DNA of 64,000 nt from Aulosira sp. FACHB-615 (GTDB lineage: Bacteria; Cyanobacteriota; Cyanobacteriia; Cyanobacteriales; Nostocaceae), in the NCBI RefSeq assembly GCF_014698045.1, contig NZ_JACJSE010000003.1:124001-188000 (forward strand). Reading direction: 5' to 3'. Numbering within the stretch: position 1 is the stretch's first letter; every line of letters starts with the position of its first letter. Below, piece after piece: positions 50,861-60,738 of this stretch. A model generated the notes under the pieces. That model ran no database searches. It had not been told where the DNA came from and saw only the letters and a list, made by a program, of their open reading frames with translations. The position numbers and the translations under genes were made by a program.

Positions 50861-51268
50861 TTAACGTCGGTAGGTAAGCCAGACCATGAGTGCTGGCAGA
50901 ATAGCTAATATCACTGCCACTATTGCCCAAGCAACAATGCTGGAACCTTTGGCTAATTTCAATGCTAATGGTAGCCAAATAATCACTAGCACAAAAATAA
51001 TGCCAAGGGCGATGGGCAGATAGCTTTCTCCCAAGCGGGGATGAACAACATGCCAAGCATTTCCCGTCCAGCGCCAAGACCGCTTGTAGGGATAAGTGGT
51101 CGAAAGTTGTTCGAGGATATGCCCATTATCTTGGACAACAAAGATTTGCTGACAGCGATCGCAGCCAAATGCTTCTGTAAGGGTAATCGGAACTAACCGT
51201 CCCCTACGGCGACAGGGACAGGGATATTCCTGGTTAAAGTCAATTTTTTCTGGTTTTTGATGATGCAC
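50861..51268 (-). CDS. Small membrane protein with N-terminal zinc-ribbon-like motif
   Basis: 135 residues. The N-terminus has two Cys pairs (YPCPCRRRGRL and FGCDRCQQIFVV), a probable zinc ribbon, then a Trp-rich segment (SWRWTGNAWHVVHP) and two hydrophobic spans (LPIALGIIFVLVIIWLPLAL and AWAIVAVILAILPALMVWL). I do not know the function. The tight spacing to proA (4 bp) suggests one operon but not a shared role. Confidence 0.82.
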   Translation of the reverse strand: MHHQKPEKIDFNQEYPCPCRRRGRLVPITLTEAFGCDRCQQIFVVQDNGHILEQLSTTYPYKRSWRWTGNAWHVVHPRLGESYLPIALGIIFVLVIIWLPLALKLAKGSSIVAWAIVAVILAILPALMVWLTYRR

Positions 51269-51785
51269 AAGCGTTCTACTAACTTGAGCGTGTTTTTCAT
51301 AAGTTGGAGATTTCCTTTCCCGGCTAAATGCCTTGGGAATTGGTTCATCTCACAAGCAACTGTTTATATAAATAGCGAAGTCAGGTAAATACTGCCATCA
51401 TTAACAACAGCGTTGATTCCCAATTTTAAAAAAATAGGTATATGTATCTGTTGTCTGGTGCTGTAGCTGGCAATCTTGTTGCAAAATTTCCGGCTGTGCA
51501 TCTGTGGCTTTCAAAGTAATATCGTCCAACTTGTGGGGCATTTATTGTGCTTACATATCTAATACAATTCTAAGCTTACGCCGCAACCACTAGGAAAACC
51601 AACTGTTGCCCAAGGCTACGTTGACAACCTAGTAATTTTTCTGGGAACACTTTTTAAATTCTACCGAGCATGAAACAGAAAGCAGGATATTTTTTTCCTG
51701 ATTTTCGTTCACTTAATCAAAAACATCATCGGCTAAAGCTTATTACCTTCAACCAATTGATAACTTATAATTTAACTTTTTTTAG
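51269..51785. other. Spacer, nothing identified
   Basis: About 500 bp between the proA operon and tRNA-Gly. AT-rich, with no repeat block, hairpin or reading frame that I can support. Confidence 0.45.
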
Positions 51786-51857
51786 AGCGGGTAACGCGAT
51801 TCGAACGCGCGACATCAACCTTGGCAAGGTTGCGCTCTACCACTGAGCTATACCCGC
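51786..51857 (-). tRNA. trnG: tRNA-Gly(GCC)
   Basis: 72 nt on the minus strand. Acceptor GCGGGTA/TACCCGC, D arm AGCTCAGTGGTAGAGC, anticodon stem CAACC/GGTTG with loop TTGCCAA (anticodon GCC), T arm CGCGC-GTTCGAAT-CGCG. Discriminator T; no CCA encoded. Confidence 0.96.
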
Positions 51858-51904
51858 AAACTTCACATTTACTATACTGTCAGATATTTTTTGATTTGTC
51901 AACC

Positions 51905-52005
51905 CCTAAGTTTTAGTCAATGGTTATTTGTCATTTGTCATTTGTGCTTTATTATTAGACGATTGACTGTTGACCATTGACCATTGACCATTGACTACTG
52001 ACTGT
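51905..52005. repeat. Short direct repeats before ribH end
   Basis: ATTTGTC repeats (51925-51950), then TTGACCATTGACCATTGACC-type 7-bp units from about 51961 to 51993, running up to the ribH stop. Confidence 0.8.
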
Positions 52006-52552
52006 TAACGATGGACTCTTGACCTGGAGCAGCAGGTAAAGGCTGGGGATTTAAAGTGTACGTCTCTGTGAGGTTAGAGCGTAACTTCCGCATCAGGCTG
52101 GCCATTTCTAGAGCGTTCATGGCATAATCCCAGCCATGATTCGCTTTAATTCCTGCCCTTTCTAGGGCTTGCTGCATTGTATCTACTGTCAAAATGCCAA
52201 AAATTACCGGAACTCCGGTTTGAAAGCTGGCGGCGGCAATGCCTTTGGCTACTTCCGAAGACACATAATCAAAGTGGGGCGTTTGTCCGCGAATAACTGC
52301 ACCCAAACAAATGATCGCATCATAACGCTGGGAAAGTGCTAGTTGACGGGCAACAATTGGCACTTCAAAACTTCCCGGAACCCAAACATAATCGACTTGA
52401 TTACCGTGGGGGTTGGGGTCTACACCATGACGTTTTAAGCAATCTTGACATCCTTCCACCAGCTTTGCAGTAACCAGGTCATTAAATCGACCAATCACCA
52501 CCGCAAAACGCAAGGGTTCAGTTTGAGTAAAAGTTCCCTCAAAAACTGCCAT
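51995..52552 (-). CDS. ribH: 6,7-dimethyl-8-ribityllumazine synthase
   Basis: 185 residues. Conserved segments: RFAVVIGRFNDLVTAKLVEG, VPGSFEVPIVARQLA, LGAVIRGQTPHFDYVSSEVA and NHGWDYAMNALEMASLM. It joins the pyrimidine and 3,4-dihydroxybutanone phosphate precursors in riboflavin synthesis. The C-terminal tail (PQPLPAAPGQESIVNSQ) is longer than in most homologues and the last codons abut repeat DNA. Confidence 0.95.
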   Translation of the reverse strand: MAVFEGTFTQTEPLRFAVVIGRFNDLVTAKLVEGCQDCLKRHGVDPNPHGNQVDYVWVPGSFEVPIVARQLALSQRYDAIICLGAVIRGQTPHFDYVSSEVAKGIAAASFQTGVPVIFGILTVDTMQQALERAGIKANHGWDYAMNALEMASLMRKLRSNLTETYTLNPQPLPAAPGQESIVNSQ

Positions 52553-52694
52553 GACTGCCTCTTAATCAACTATACTCTTGTCAATATACATTTCTTCTCT
52601 GCCGATGGTTGAGATGAAGCGCACAATTATTAGGAAAGTGCTAAGTTTTGAGTGCTGAGTGCTGAGTTTATTTCTGCGATATCTACCAGAAATG

Positions 52695-52731
52695 AGAAAA
52701 AAGGTAAATAAAACCATTTACCTTTTTCTTT
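52695..52731 (-). terminator. Terminator of psbZ
   Basis: AGAAAAAAGGTAAAT and ATTTACCTTTTTCTTTT form a hairpin about 45 bp after the psbZ stop; on the minus strand it ends in a T-rich run. Confidence 0.7.
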
Positions 52732-52775
52732 TGCTATTAGCTATATCTTAATTTTCTGAGACTGTTGTCAAGAGC

Positions 52776-52964
52776 CTAGACTACAAAAAAGTTTAATATA
52801 CCAACCACCACTACTAGGGCAATCCAAACTCCAGAACCTAGCCACAATAATCTTTTCGATTCCACCCAACTTTGTGGGGTAGCATAGGCAACAGGAACGC
52901 CAACAACCAGTACAAAAGACATCAAAACAAGAGCTACTAAAGCGAACTGGAATATTATGGTCAT
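52776..52964 (-). CDS. psbZ: Photosystem II protein Z (Ycf9)
   Basis: 62 residues from the ATG at 52964, the standard PsbZ length, with GGGAGAAG just upstream; the frame goes five codons further without need. MTIIFQFALVALVLMSFVLV and the second membrane span SGVWIALVVVVGILNFFVV are typical. It is a thylakoid membrane subunit at the photosystem II edge. This gene fixes the host as an oxygenic phototroph. Confidence 0.97.
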   Translation of the reverse strand: MTIIFQFALVALVLMSFVLVVGVPVAYATPQSWVESKRLLWLGSGVWIALVVVVGILNFFVV

Positions 52965-53129
52965 TTTTGCTTCTCCCAAGACAGCGTAATACTAAAAATA
53001 GAATATCCTAAAGGGCGACACTGACAGTTTTTCCTTATTTTTTAACCTAGCAGAAATTGATACACTTTGGTTATTTGTCCTTTGTTCTTTGTTTAGGTAC
53101 TAATGACTTATGACCAATGACTAAGGATT

Positions 53130-55835
53130 ATGGATTTAATTCTTTGCCACACAACGGCTGATTTTGATGCTTTAGGGGCGGCGGTTGGGCTGACTTGCTT
53201 GCTACCGGGAAGTAAGATTGTGTTAACAGGGGGCGCACATCCACCTGTGAGAGATTTTTTGGCGTTACATCGAGATGAGTATCCGTTAATTGAGCGACGT
53301 TCAGTGAATCCGCAAAGCATTCGTTCGATTACTGTGGTGGATACACAACACCGCGATCGCCTGGGTAAAGCAGCTGAATGGTTAGATTTACCCAGTGTGA
53401 AAGAAATTGTAGTTTATGACCATCACTTAGGGCAAGAGGGCGATATTCCGGCGACGCAATTGCATATTGCCCCGGTGGGTGCTTGCACAACTCTTATGGT
53501 GGAGCAATTACAACAACAGCAAATTTCCCTCACCCCGTCCCAAGCTACGGTAATGGCTTTGGGTATCCATGTAGATACAGGTTCCTTAACGTATGACTTA
53601 TCAACCGCTAGGGATGCTTTAGCTTTGGCTTGGTTAATGCAACAAGGAGCCAGTTTATCAGTTGTTTCTACTTACCGTGATCCTGGTTTATCACCGCAGT
53701 TGCAACAGCTATTAACCACGGCATTGCAAGAGTTAGAATATCTTTGCTTACGTGGTTATACGATCGCTTGGGTTACTTTAAAAACTGCTGCTTTTGTGCC
53801 TGGGTTATCGAGTTTAGCATCGCAGTTAGTCGAGTTAACCGAAATTGATGCTTTATTGTTAGTCAATGAATATCCATTGGGGGAAGATGAATCAAGATTA
53901 ACTGTAATTGGGCGATCGCAAATTCCTGGTGTCAATCTTAACTTGTTATTTCAACCCTTGGGCGGGGGTGGACATTCCCAAGCTGCATCACTCAATTTGC
54001 GGGGAGTTGATACACAAGCCACCTTAGAACAACTTTTAGAAGGTTTAAAAGCCTCCATTCCCCATCCCCTCACCGCCAGAGATTTGATGTCTTCCCCAGT
54101 CCGCACTATTCGCCCAGAAACTACTATTGCCGAAGCACAGCGAATTTTATTACGTTATGGGCATTCTGGTTTATCTGTAGTTGATGCCCAAGGACAGTTA
54201 GTCGGCATTATTTCCCGGCGAGATTTAGATATTGCCTTTCACCACGGCTTTAGTCATGCGCCAGTCAAAGGTTACATGACTATCAATCTCAAAACCATCA
54301 CCCCAGATACCACCCTGCCACAAATCGAGTCGCTGATGGTGACTTATGATATCGGACGCTTACCAGTCTTAGAAGATGGGCAATTAGTTGGTATCGTCAC
54401 CCGTACCGATGTCCTACGGGAGTTACATCAAGCTGATGACGAGTTTCAAACTTTCAATCCTCTTCACTCCCCACTCCCCACTCCCCACTCCCTACTCACC
54501 ACTAACTTACAATCACGTCTTGCACCCCAACTGTGGCAATTACTCACCAAAGCCTCCCAAGCAGCAGAAAAACGCGGTTGGCATCTTTACCTAGTTGGTG
54601 GTGCTGTGCGGGACTTGCTGTTAGCCGAAACCGCAGACCAATTAATGATTAAAGATATTGATTTGGTCGTAGATGGCTTTCATAAATCAGCAGATGTGGG
54701 TGCTGGGGTGGAATTAGCAAAAGCATTGCAAGAACTTTACCCAGCCGCGCGGTTAGAAATTCATGGTGCGTTTCAAACTGCGGCTTTGTTGTGGCATAAA
54801 GATGCAGAGTTAGATTCCTTGTGGGTGGATATTGCCACCGCTAGAACAGAATTTTATCCTTACCCAGCCGCGAACCCTGAAGTTGAGGCGAGTTCCATTC
54901 GTCAAGATTTGTACCGCCGGGATTTTACTATCAATGCACTGGCATTGCGGCTAACTTCTCCCCGTGCGGGTGAATTACTCGATTTTTTTGGTGGTTTATT
55001 AGATTTACAAGCCAAGGAAATTCGGGTTCTGCACGCCAATAGCTTTATTGAAGATCCTACCCGGATTTATCGCGGTGTGCGTTTTGCTGTGCGCTTTGGC
55101 TTTGATTTTGAACCGCGAACAGAAGAGTATATCCGCTATGCAATTAACAGTGGTGTTTACGATCGCACTGCTCAACACAATAGCAGAACTCCCGCTTTGC
55201 AAACTCGGCTGAAAACTGAACTGAAACATATCTTAGAAGCGCCGTACTGGAAATCAGCTTTGCAATTACTCGATAACTTACAAGCTTTGCAGTGCATCCA
55301 TTCCACCCTCACCTTAGATGCGGAACTTTTACGTCAACTGCGGTTATTAGAACGCTGTCTGCACAGATTTGATCCCCAACTCACCCTTGTTCACTGGCAA
55401 ATGCGCCTAGAAGCTTTAATTGCCCACCTCAAACCAAAATATCGGGAAAAAGTCGCCAAAAATCTGCAATTACAAGACGATAGCATTCATCGCTTGCAAA
55501 ATTTAGCCCAAGCCCAAGCAGAAGTTAGGGAGTTGTTACCGCAGTTGCAGCGTCCTAGTCAAATTGTGCAGCTATTGAAAAAGTATGACTTACCAATGCT
55601 GATTTTAATCGCCTTGCAAAGCCCGCGATCGCTCAGAAAACAAATTTGGCATTACTTAACAGTATTGACTCACATCCAACCCATTCTAAATGGTAACGAC
55701 CTGAAGCAATTAGGCTACAAGCCAGGCCCTCAATATCGTCAAATTCTTGATGATATTCTTGCCGCTACGTTAGATAGAGTAATTACAAATCAACCTGAAG
55801 CCGAACAATTTTTAGCCAATAATTATCCTCAATAA
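53130..55835 (+). CDS. DHH-CBS-CBS-tRNA nucleotidyltransferase fusion
   Basis: 901 residues. A DHH phosphoesterase unit (1 to about 300: CHTTADFDALGAA, VVVDTQHRDRL-like, VYDHHLGQEGD, GGGGHSQAAS), a CBS pair (about 315-435), then a class II nucleotidyltransferase head (YLVGGAVRDLLLAE, IKDIDLVVDG, RRDFTINALALRL) and helical tail. This fusion is typical of cyanobacteria, where A-adding and CC-adding activities may be split between enzymes. The linker at about 445-460 (LHSPLPTPHSLLT) is encoded by the intergenic ACTCCCC repeat at 54463-54498, inserted without breaking the frame. Confidence 0.93.
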   Translation: MDLILCHTTADFDALGAAVGLTCLLPGSKIVLTGGAHPPVRDFLALHRDEYPLIERRSVNPQSIRSITVVDTQHRDRLGKAAEWLDLPSVKEIVVYDHHLGQEGDIPATQLHIAPVGACTTLMVEQLQQQQISLTPSQATVMALGIHVDTGSLTYDLSTARDALALAWLMQQGASLSVVSTYRDPGLSPQLQQLLTTALQELEYLCLRGYTIAWVTLKTAAFVPGLSSLASQLVELTEIDALLLVNEYPLGEDESRLTVIGRSQIPGVNLNLLFQPLGGGGHSQAASLNLRGVDTQATLEQLLEGLKASIPHPLTARDLMSSPVRTIRPETTIAEAQRILLRYGHSGLSVVDAQGQLVGIISRRDLDIAFHHGFSHAPVKGYMTINLKTITPDTTLPQIESLMVTYDIGRLPVLEDGQLVGIVTRTDVLRELHQADDEFQTFNPLHSPLPTPHSLLTTNLQSRLAPQLWQLLTKASQAAEKRGWHLYLVGGAVRDLLLAETADQLMIKDIDLVVDGFHKSADVGAGVELAKALQELYPAARLEIHGAFQTAALLWHKDAELDSLWVDIATARTEFYPYPAANPEVEASSIRQDLYRRDFTINALALRLTSPRAGELLDFFGGLLDLQAKEIRVLHANSFIEDPTRIYRGVRFAVRFGFDFEPRTEEYIRYAINSGVYDRTAQHNSRTPALQTRLKTELKHILEAPYWKSALQLLDNLQALQCIHSTLTLDAELLRQLRLLERCLHRFDPQLTLVHWQMRLEALIAHLKPKYREKVAKNLQLQDDSIHRLQNLAQAQAEVRELLPQLQRPSQIVQLLKKYDLPMLILIALQSPRSLRKQIWHYLTVLTHIQPILNGNDLKQLGYKPGPQYRQILDDILAATLDRVITNQPEAEQFLANNYPQ

Positions 55836-55881
55836 ACTCTGTTCTCATCTCAGCGACTCTGCGACTCTGCGTGAAAAATTT

Positions 55882-56475
55882 ATGCAAATTCCAACACCAA
55901 AAAAATCCTATACCCCCAAAGAGTATCTCCAACTAGAAGAGACATCGGAATTTAAACATGAATACTACGATGGGGAAATTGTAGCAAAGGCAAGTTGCAC
56001 TACAAGCCACAATGAAATAGTGGGAAACTTCTGCACTAATTTCAAATTTAAGATGCGGGGTAAAAATTACAAGATTTATATGGTCGATGTAAGATTGTGG
56101 ATACCTCGTTACCGCATCTATAGTTATCCCAATGCTATGGTGATTGAAGGAGAACCAATATATGAAGGAAATAGCACTACTACAGTCACAAATCCTCAAG
56201 TCATTATAGAAGTATTATCTAAATCAACACAGAGCCATGATAAAACTGATAAATTTAGATTTTACCTTTCTATACCCACCTTTAAAGAATATATTATAGT
56301 TAATCAATATGAATACTTAGTTGAGCATTACGCTAAAAATGCTAATGCACAATGGGTATTAACAGAATATGAGTCACTAGATGCAGTTTTATCACTCCAA
56401 ACAGTAGATTTTACTATTTCTTTGAGTGATATTTATGAAGGTGTGAATTTGTCCACAGTTGGAGAAGAAATTTAA
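55882..56475 (+). CDS. Uma2 family protein, catalytic Asp replaced
   Basis: 197 residues of the Uma2 (DUF820) group, PD-(D/E)XK-like nucleases abundant in cyanobacteria. Conserved parts: KHEYYDGEIVAKA, VIIEVLSKSTQSHDKTDK, and the end strand EYIIVNQ. The family motif usually reads YPDxMV before the acidic site; here it reads YSYPNAMVIEG, with Asn in place of the Asp, so nuclease activity is doubtful. It follows the tRNA nucleotidyltransferase gene by 46 bp of a CTCTGCG-type repeat. Confidence 0.85.
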   Translation: MQIPTPKKSYTPKEYLQLEETSEFKHEYYDGEIVAKASCTTSHNEIVGNFCTNFKFKMRGKNYKIYMVDVRLWIPRYRIYSYPNAMVIEGEPIYEGNSTTTVTNPQVIIEVLSKSTQSHDKTDKFRFYLSIPTFKEYIIVNQYEYLVEHYAKNANAQWVLTEYESLDAVLSLQTVDFTISLSDIYEGVNLSTVGEEI

Positions 56476-56940
56476 TTTTTGTGACACATACTACATTTGT
56501 GTGAAGATTCTTCGCTTTCCGTAATGCTTTTGTGCTACACTGTAGTCTATATCAAACCTCATCACATATCATCGAGATAGCTGAAATGAAGTAGTACCAG
56601 AGAAAAATTGTCAAAACCGAATAAATACGCCAAGTTTGACAGGGTTACTTCAAATAATCATGAGCTAAAATTTTTGTTTTTATCTTCAATATTGTGAGTT
56701 TAACCACATTTATCTGTGGTTGATTCTTCATGTAGATGTGTTTAATTCGCCCGTAATCTTTGTGCATATATAAGTTAGAAATTACGCAGTGAGATGAACA
56801 ACCAAGGGTGTAGGGGTATAGGGGTGTACTTATTCAAAACCCTTACACCCCATATCCTTTCACTCTTACACTCATTTTCACAGACACTATTTATGCGTAA
56901 GTTATATGGGTGAAATTTGATGATTTGAGGTTTGGTAAGA
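56476..56940. other. Spacer with GGGTGTA inverted repeats
   Basis: About 460 bp. GGTGTAGGGGTATAGGGGTGTA (56807-56828, read in two halves) faces CCTTACACCCCATATCC and CTTACACTC (56841-56874) as imperfect inverted repeats. The rest is AT-rich. No gene seen. Confidence 0.5.
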
Positions 56941-58548
56941 ATGCAGAAAAAATCAATATTAATCGCTGAGAACTTAAGTTATGAACTCAGTGATATGCAG
57001 CCATTGTTTCAAGGGATTCAAGCTAGTATTACAATAGGCGATCGCATTGCTTTAGTTGGTCGCAATGGCATTGGTAAATCAACGCTATTGAAGATAATTT
57101 CAGGACAAATTCAGGCTAAATCCGGTTCTGTTTTTCGGCAGGGCAGTGTTTACTATTTACCGCAAATCAGCACTATTCAAGAATCAATTAATGCAGATAC
57201 GGTATTGAATTATTTAATTTCCATTGCTGATGAATGGTGGAACATTGAAGAGATTTTACAAGCCCAATTCAATACAACCATTGATTTATCATTACCAATG
57301 GCTAATTTAAGCGGTGGAGAATTGACAAAATTATTTTTAGCAATTGGTTCAGCACAACAGCCAAACTTATTGTTGCTAGATGAACCAACAAATCATATAG
57401 ATTTACCTACATTAGAAAACTTGAGACAGTTTCTGGTAAATTTTGCTGGTGCTTATGTCATTGTCTCCCACAAACCTTTTTTCTTAGATCAAGTAACTAA
57501 TGTGACTTGGGAACTTACCCCCAATCAATTAAAAGTATATGGAGGCAATTTTTCTGATTATCGACGACAAAAGCAAATAGAATTAGAAGTGGCAATGCGA
57601 TCGCACGAAGTAGCTAGAAAGGAACTGAAACGCACCCAAGCTACAGCAATGCAAGAACAGCAACGCGCCGCCCAAGCACAACGTCAAGGTCGAGCCAAGC
57701 TTCTGAATGGTAGTATTGATAGAATGGCGGCTGGATTAATTAAAACTAAAGCCGAAGCCGCAGCAGGAACAGCTAAAACAAAACATGAAGCGGCTGTAAC
57801 TAAAGCAACCCAAAAAGTTGCAGAGACAAAAATTAAAACTACCAAAGTCACCAGCATTAATTTAGAGGAAACAAACTATAAACACAGAAATTTAATTGCT
57901 ATTCAAGGTGCAAATCTTTGGGTGGCTAATCGGCTACTAATCCAAAATATTCAGTTACATATTTCTTCTGGTGAACGTATTGCTATTATTGGGGCAAATG
58001 GTTCAGGTAAATCGACTTTTGCTAAAGCTATTTTGGGAATGGAGAAGGAAATAGTGTTATTAGAATCAGGTGAGATTTTAATTACACCTGTCATGAAAGC
58101 TGTTTATCTCGACCAAACTTATCAACTCGTAAATCGTCAGCAGACAATTCTCGAAAATATGCAATCTGCTAATTCCAATTTGAGTTATCAGTTATTGCGT
58201 CAACAACTAGGACACTTTTTATTTAAATATGATGATGTGCATAAATCAGCATCTGTGTTAAGTGGTGGCGAGTTGGCTAGACTAGCGATCGCTATGATTA
58301 GCATATCCGAAATTGACTTGCTAATTCTCGATGAGCCAACTAATAATCTTGATATTGAAACTGTAGAACAAATGGTCATCGGCATCAATGAATATCAAGG
58401 CGCTTTATTAGTCATTTCTCATGATATTGATTTTTTAAGTCGCATCAATATTAACCACAGTTGGCAAGTGAAACAGCAAAGTTTACAAATGACAAACTAC
58501 TTACCCAATCAGCTTGAGCAATATTATCAAGAAATTGGTCAGTGTTAA
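56941..58548 (+). CDS. ABC-F family ATPase
   Basis: 535 residues from the ATG at 56941 (three codons after a TTG). Two ABC cassettes without membrane domains: Walker A GRNGIGKSTLLKI and GANGSGKSTFAKA, signatures LSGGELTKLFLAI and LSGGELARLAIAM, Walker B LLLLDEPTNHIDLPT and DLLILDEPTNNLDIET. A long basic linker (about 220-305, Arg/Gln/Lys/Ala-rich) joins them, as in ribosome-binding ABC-F proteins that rescue or protect translation. Some members give antibiotic resistance; this cannot be decided here. It converges on fghA with only 4 bp between stops. Confidence 0.92.
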   Translation: MQKKSILIAENLSYELSDMQPLFQGIQASITIGDRIALVGRNGIGKSTLLKIISGQIQAKSGSVFRQGSVYYLPQISTIQESINADTVLNYLISIADEWWNIEEILQAQFNTTIDLSLPMANLSGGELTKLFLAIGSAQQPNLLLLDEPTNHIDLPTLENLRQFLVNFAGAYVIVSHKPFFLDQVTNVTWELTPNQLKVYGGNFSDYRRQKQIELEVAMRSHEVARKELKRTQATAMQEQQRAAQAQRQGRAKLLNGSIDRMAAGLIKTKAEAAAGTAKTKHEAAVTKATQKVAETKIKTTKVTSINLEETNYKHRNLIAIQGANLWVANRLLIQNIQLHISSGERIAIIGANGSGKSTFAKAILGMEKEIVLLESGEILITPVMKAVYLDQTYQLVNRQQTILENMQSANSNLSYQLLRQQLGHFLFKYDDVHKSASVLSGGELARLAIAMISISEIDLLILDEPTNNLDIETVEQMVIGINEYQGALLVISHDIDFLSRININHSWQVKQQSLQMTNYLPNQLEQYYQEIGQC

Positions 58549-58552
58549 AGTT

Positions 58553-59395
58553 TTAATTCAGCGCGATTGCATGATGGCGAATGTGATCAGAAATAAAACT
58601 AGCAATAAAATAGTAACTATGGTCATAGCCGGGTTGGTAACGTAAGTTGAGGGGTTGATTTACAGAAGCACAGGCTTTTTCAAATATTTCTGATTTTAGT
58701 TGTTCAGTTAAAAATTTATCTGCCGTGCCTTGGTCAATTAAAATGAGACTATGATAGCCTAATTGTTTGATTAATTCACTGGCATCATAAGCACGCCAAC
58801 TATCTTGATGATTGCCTAAATAACCATTAAAAGCCTTTTGTCCCCAAGGACAATTCATTGGTGCAGCGATGGGTGCAAAAGCAGATACTGATTTATATTG
58901 TTGGGGATTACGTATAGCACAAACTAACGCCCCGTGTCCCCCCATAGAGTGACCAAAAATACCTTGTTTGTCTGCTTGGATGGGGAAGTTAGCTGCAATC
59001 ACCGCAGGTAATTCTTTGACAATGTAACTATACATTTGATAGTGCGATCGCCACGGTTCTGCGGTAGCATCAACATAAAATCCTGCACCTGTGCCGAAAT
59101 CCCAAGCATCATTTTCACCTAGAATACCTGTATTGCGGGGGCTAGTATCAGGTGCTACCAACATTAAACCATGCTCGGCGGCGTAGCGTTGCGCCCCAGC
59201 TTTGACCATGAAATTTTCTTCTGTACAAGTCAAACCAGAGAGGAAGTAGAGGACTGGGACTGATTTTTGTGCTGCTTGGGGAGGCTGATAAACAGCAAAG
59301 CGCATTTCACTGTGACAAGTTGCAGAAGTATGAGAGTAAAAGCCGAGTTTCCCGTCAAAGCATTTATATTCGGAGAGAATTTGCAGATGCGTCAT
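58553..59395 (-). CDS. fghA: S-formylglutathione hydrolase
   Basis: 280 residues of the esterase D family. Nucleophile Ser in IFGHSMGGHGALV, Asp in LIDQGTADKFL, His in QPGYDHSYYFI; the oxyanion region LYFLSGLTCTEENF is present. It releases formate and glutathione from S-formylglutathione, the step after the AdhC reaction. AdhC is encoded upstream on the same strand with two unrelated genes between. Confidence 0.95.
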   Translation of the reverse strand: MTHLQILSEYKCFDGKLGFYSHTSATCHSEMRFAVYQPPQAAQKSVPVLYFLSGLTCTEENFMVKAGAQRYAAEHGLMLVAPDTSPRNTGILGENDAWDFGTGAGFYVDATAEPWRSHYQMYSYIVKELPAVIAANFPIQADKQGIFGHSMGGHGALVCAIRNPQQYKSVSAFAPIAAPMNCPWGQKAFNGYLGNHQDSWRAYDASELIKQLGYHSLILIDQGTADKFLTEQLKSEIFEKACASVNQPLNLRYQPGYDHSYYFIASFISDHIRHHAIALN

Positions 59396-59426
59396 GATTT
59401 GTGTAGCGAATTTGTTGCGATCGCTA

Positions 59427-59906
59427 TTATTCCATTAAATCATCGCTTGCAGGTTCACCAGGATAAAAGCTTGGGTTAAAAATGTCAGCGAAGATATAGG
59501 AACATTGGTGAGGAAATGTTGAAAGTGGGAGGTTTGTTTCTGCTGATGCTAAATCTCTAGCATTTTCATAAGCTTCCTGAATTGCGATTTCTAAATAAGA
59601 GTTTAAACTTGGATTTTCCTCTAGCAATTTGAGAATATCCCGCCGTTGAATGCGAATTGTCGCTAACCAACTGCGACTGCGTTTTGTCGGTTGATATTCC
59701 CATTTTAATAAATGTGCAATTAAAATGCTGAGGCGATTTCGCAATTCTTGGCGTTCCTTTCTCCCCAATGATTCAATTTCCTCGATTAAATTGGATAAGT
59801 CAAGTTGATGCCATTGTTGATGACGCAGTAAATCAGCTTGTTGCTGACTCCAAGCATAAAAATCAGTTTCATAGAGATTTGTTTGTTTGCTTTGTGGGGT
59901 TTGCAT
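59427..59906 (-). CDS. DUF29 family protein
   Basis: 159 residues. LYETDFYAWSQQQADLLR and the helical segments LDLSNLIEEIESLGRKERQE and LIAHLLKWEYQPTKRSRSW are the DUF29 signature. DUF29 genes are numerous in cyanobacteria, often near Uma2 or mobile elements; function unknown. It lies between the Uma2 gene (51 bp upstream) and fghA (31 bp downstream). Confidence 0.92.
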   Translation of the reverse strand: MQTPQSKQTNLYETDFYAWSQQQADLLRHQQWHQLDLSNLIEEIESLGRKERQELRNRLSILIAHLLKWEYQPTKRSRSWLATIRIQRRDILKLLEENPSLNSYLEIAIQEAYENARDLASAETNLPLSTFPHQCSYIFADIFNPSFYPGEPASDDLME

Positions 59907-59957
59907 AATTAAAACTTATTCAATTTTTATGTCATTAAATAATCACCAATAGCTAAA

Positions 59958-60623
59958 CTATTGCTGAATCTGGTCTTGCAGCATTTTCCGAAAAGCTCGT
60001 TTAGTTTGAGTTTCGCCTTGGATTTTGCATTGGGCTAAAAAATCATAAACCATTGTTTTAGTTAATATCGCAAATGTATTACTAGTTTCTGATTCTCTGT
60101 ATTCGCCTTGTTCTAAAAGGTAAATAGTTAATTTTGTCCCGTTGTAACGCCAAAACTCAGGAACTTTCATATCCTGATACATTTGTTTTTTATTGATATC
60201 TGTATGGGTGATATCTACTTCTAAGATTAAATCTGGAGGTGGATCTACGGATAAATTGACTGTTTTACCTCTCACAGCAGGCTCGTTTTGAATGTAGTAA
60301 CATTTATCCGGTTCTGGACTAGACTTGAGAATTGGAATCTTGAGTGTAGTTGAACCCATACTTTTGAGATTAAAGTTGAGTTCTTCTGCTAGTAGCTCAA
60401 TCAATTGACCAACTAAACAATTAGCATTTTCATGTTCTTCTAAAGGTGTCATAATTTCCAACATTCCCTGATAATATGTCAGTCGGGCTGCACGATTATC
60501 ACCCAAAGCATCAAGAATTTGCTCATAAGCAGACCAACTAATGTTATTCAGTGTGACGCGCTTTTCTGCAAGTGGTGTTTCTTGAGGATTGCTTATCACT
60601 TCACTGGTAGTAATCATTGGCAT
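59958..60623 (-). CDS. Uma2 family nuclease-like protein
   Basis: 221 residues. The acidic motifs of the Uma2 fold are intact here: SSPEPDKCYYI (Asp) and DPPPDLILEVDITHTDINKK (Asp and Glu), followed by VPEFWRYNGTKLTIYLL. The N-terminal helix region (LNNISWSAYEQILDALG) is common in this subgroup. The role is unknown; a nuclease fold is likely. It sits between adhC and the DUF29 gene. Confidence 0.9.
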   Translation of the reverse strand: MPMITTSEVISNPQETPLAEKRVTLNNISWSAYEQILDALGDNRAARLTYYQGMLEIMTPLEEHENANCLVGQLIELLAEELNFNLKSMGSTTLKIPILKSSPEPDKCYYIQNEPAVRGKTVNLSVDPPPDLILEVDITHTDINKKQMYQDMKVPEFWRYNGTKLTIYLLEQGEYRESETSNTFAILTKTMVYDFLAQCKIQGETQTKRAFRKMLQDQIQQ

Positions 60624-60660
60624 CTCCCAAGTTTGGTAGTAGTTAAATTAATTAGGTGGA

Positions 60661-60716
60661 GGAACGTAACCCAACATTATCAAGACTTTGTTGGGTTACG
60701 CGATCGCTACACCCAA
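60661..60716. repeat. Palindromic repeat of GTAACCCAAC type
   Basis: ACGTAACCCAACATTATC pairs in part with CTTTGTTGGGTTACGC, followed by a HIP1 octamer and TACACCCAACTTA. A similar repeat with GCGTAACCCAACC lies at 29672-29714. It separates adhC from the Uma2 gene and may end the adhC transcript. Confidence 0.65.
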
Positions 60717-60738
60717 CTTACTATTCTCTTAACTGAAT

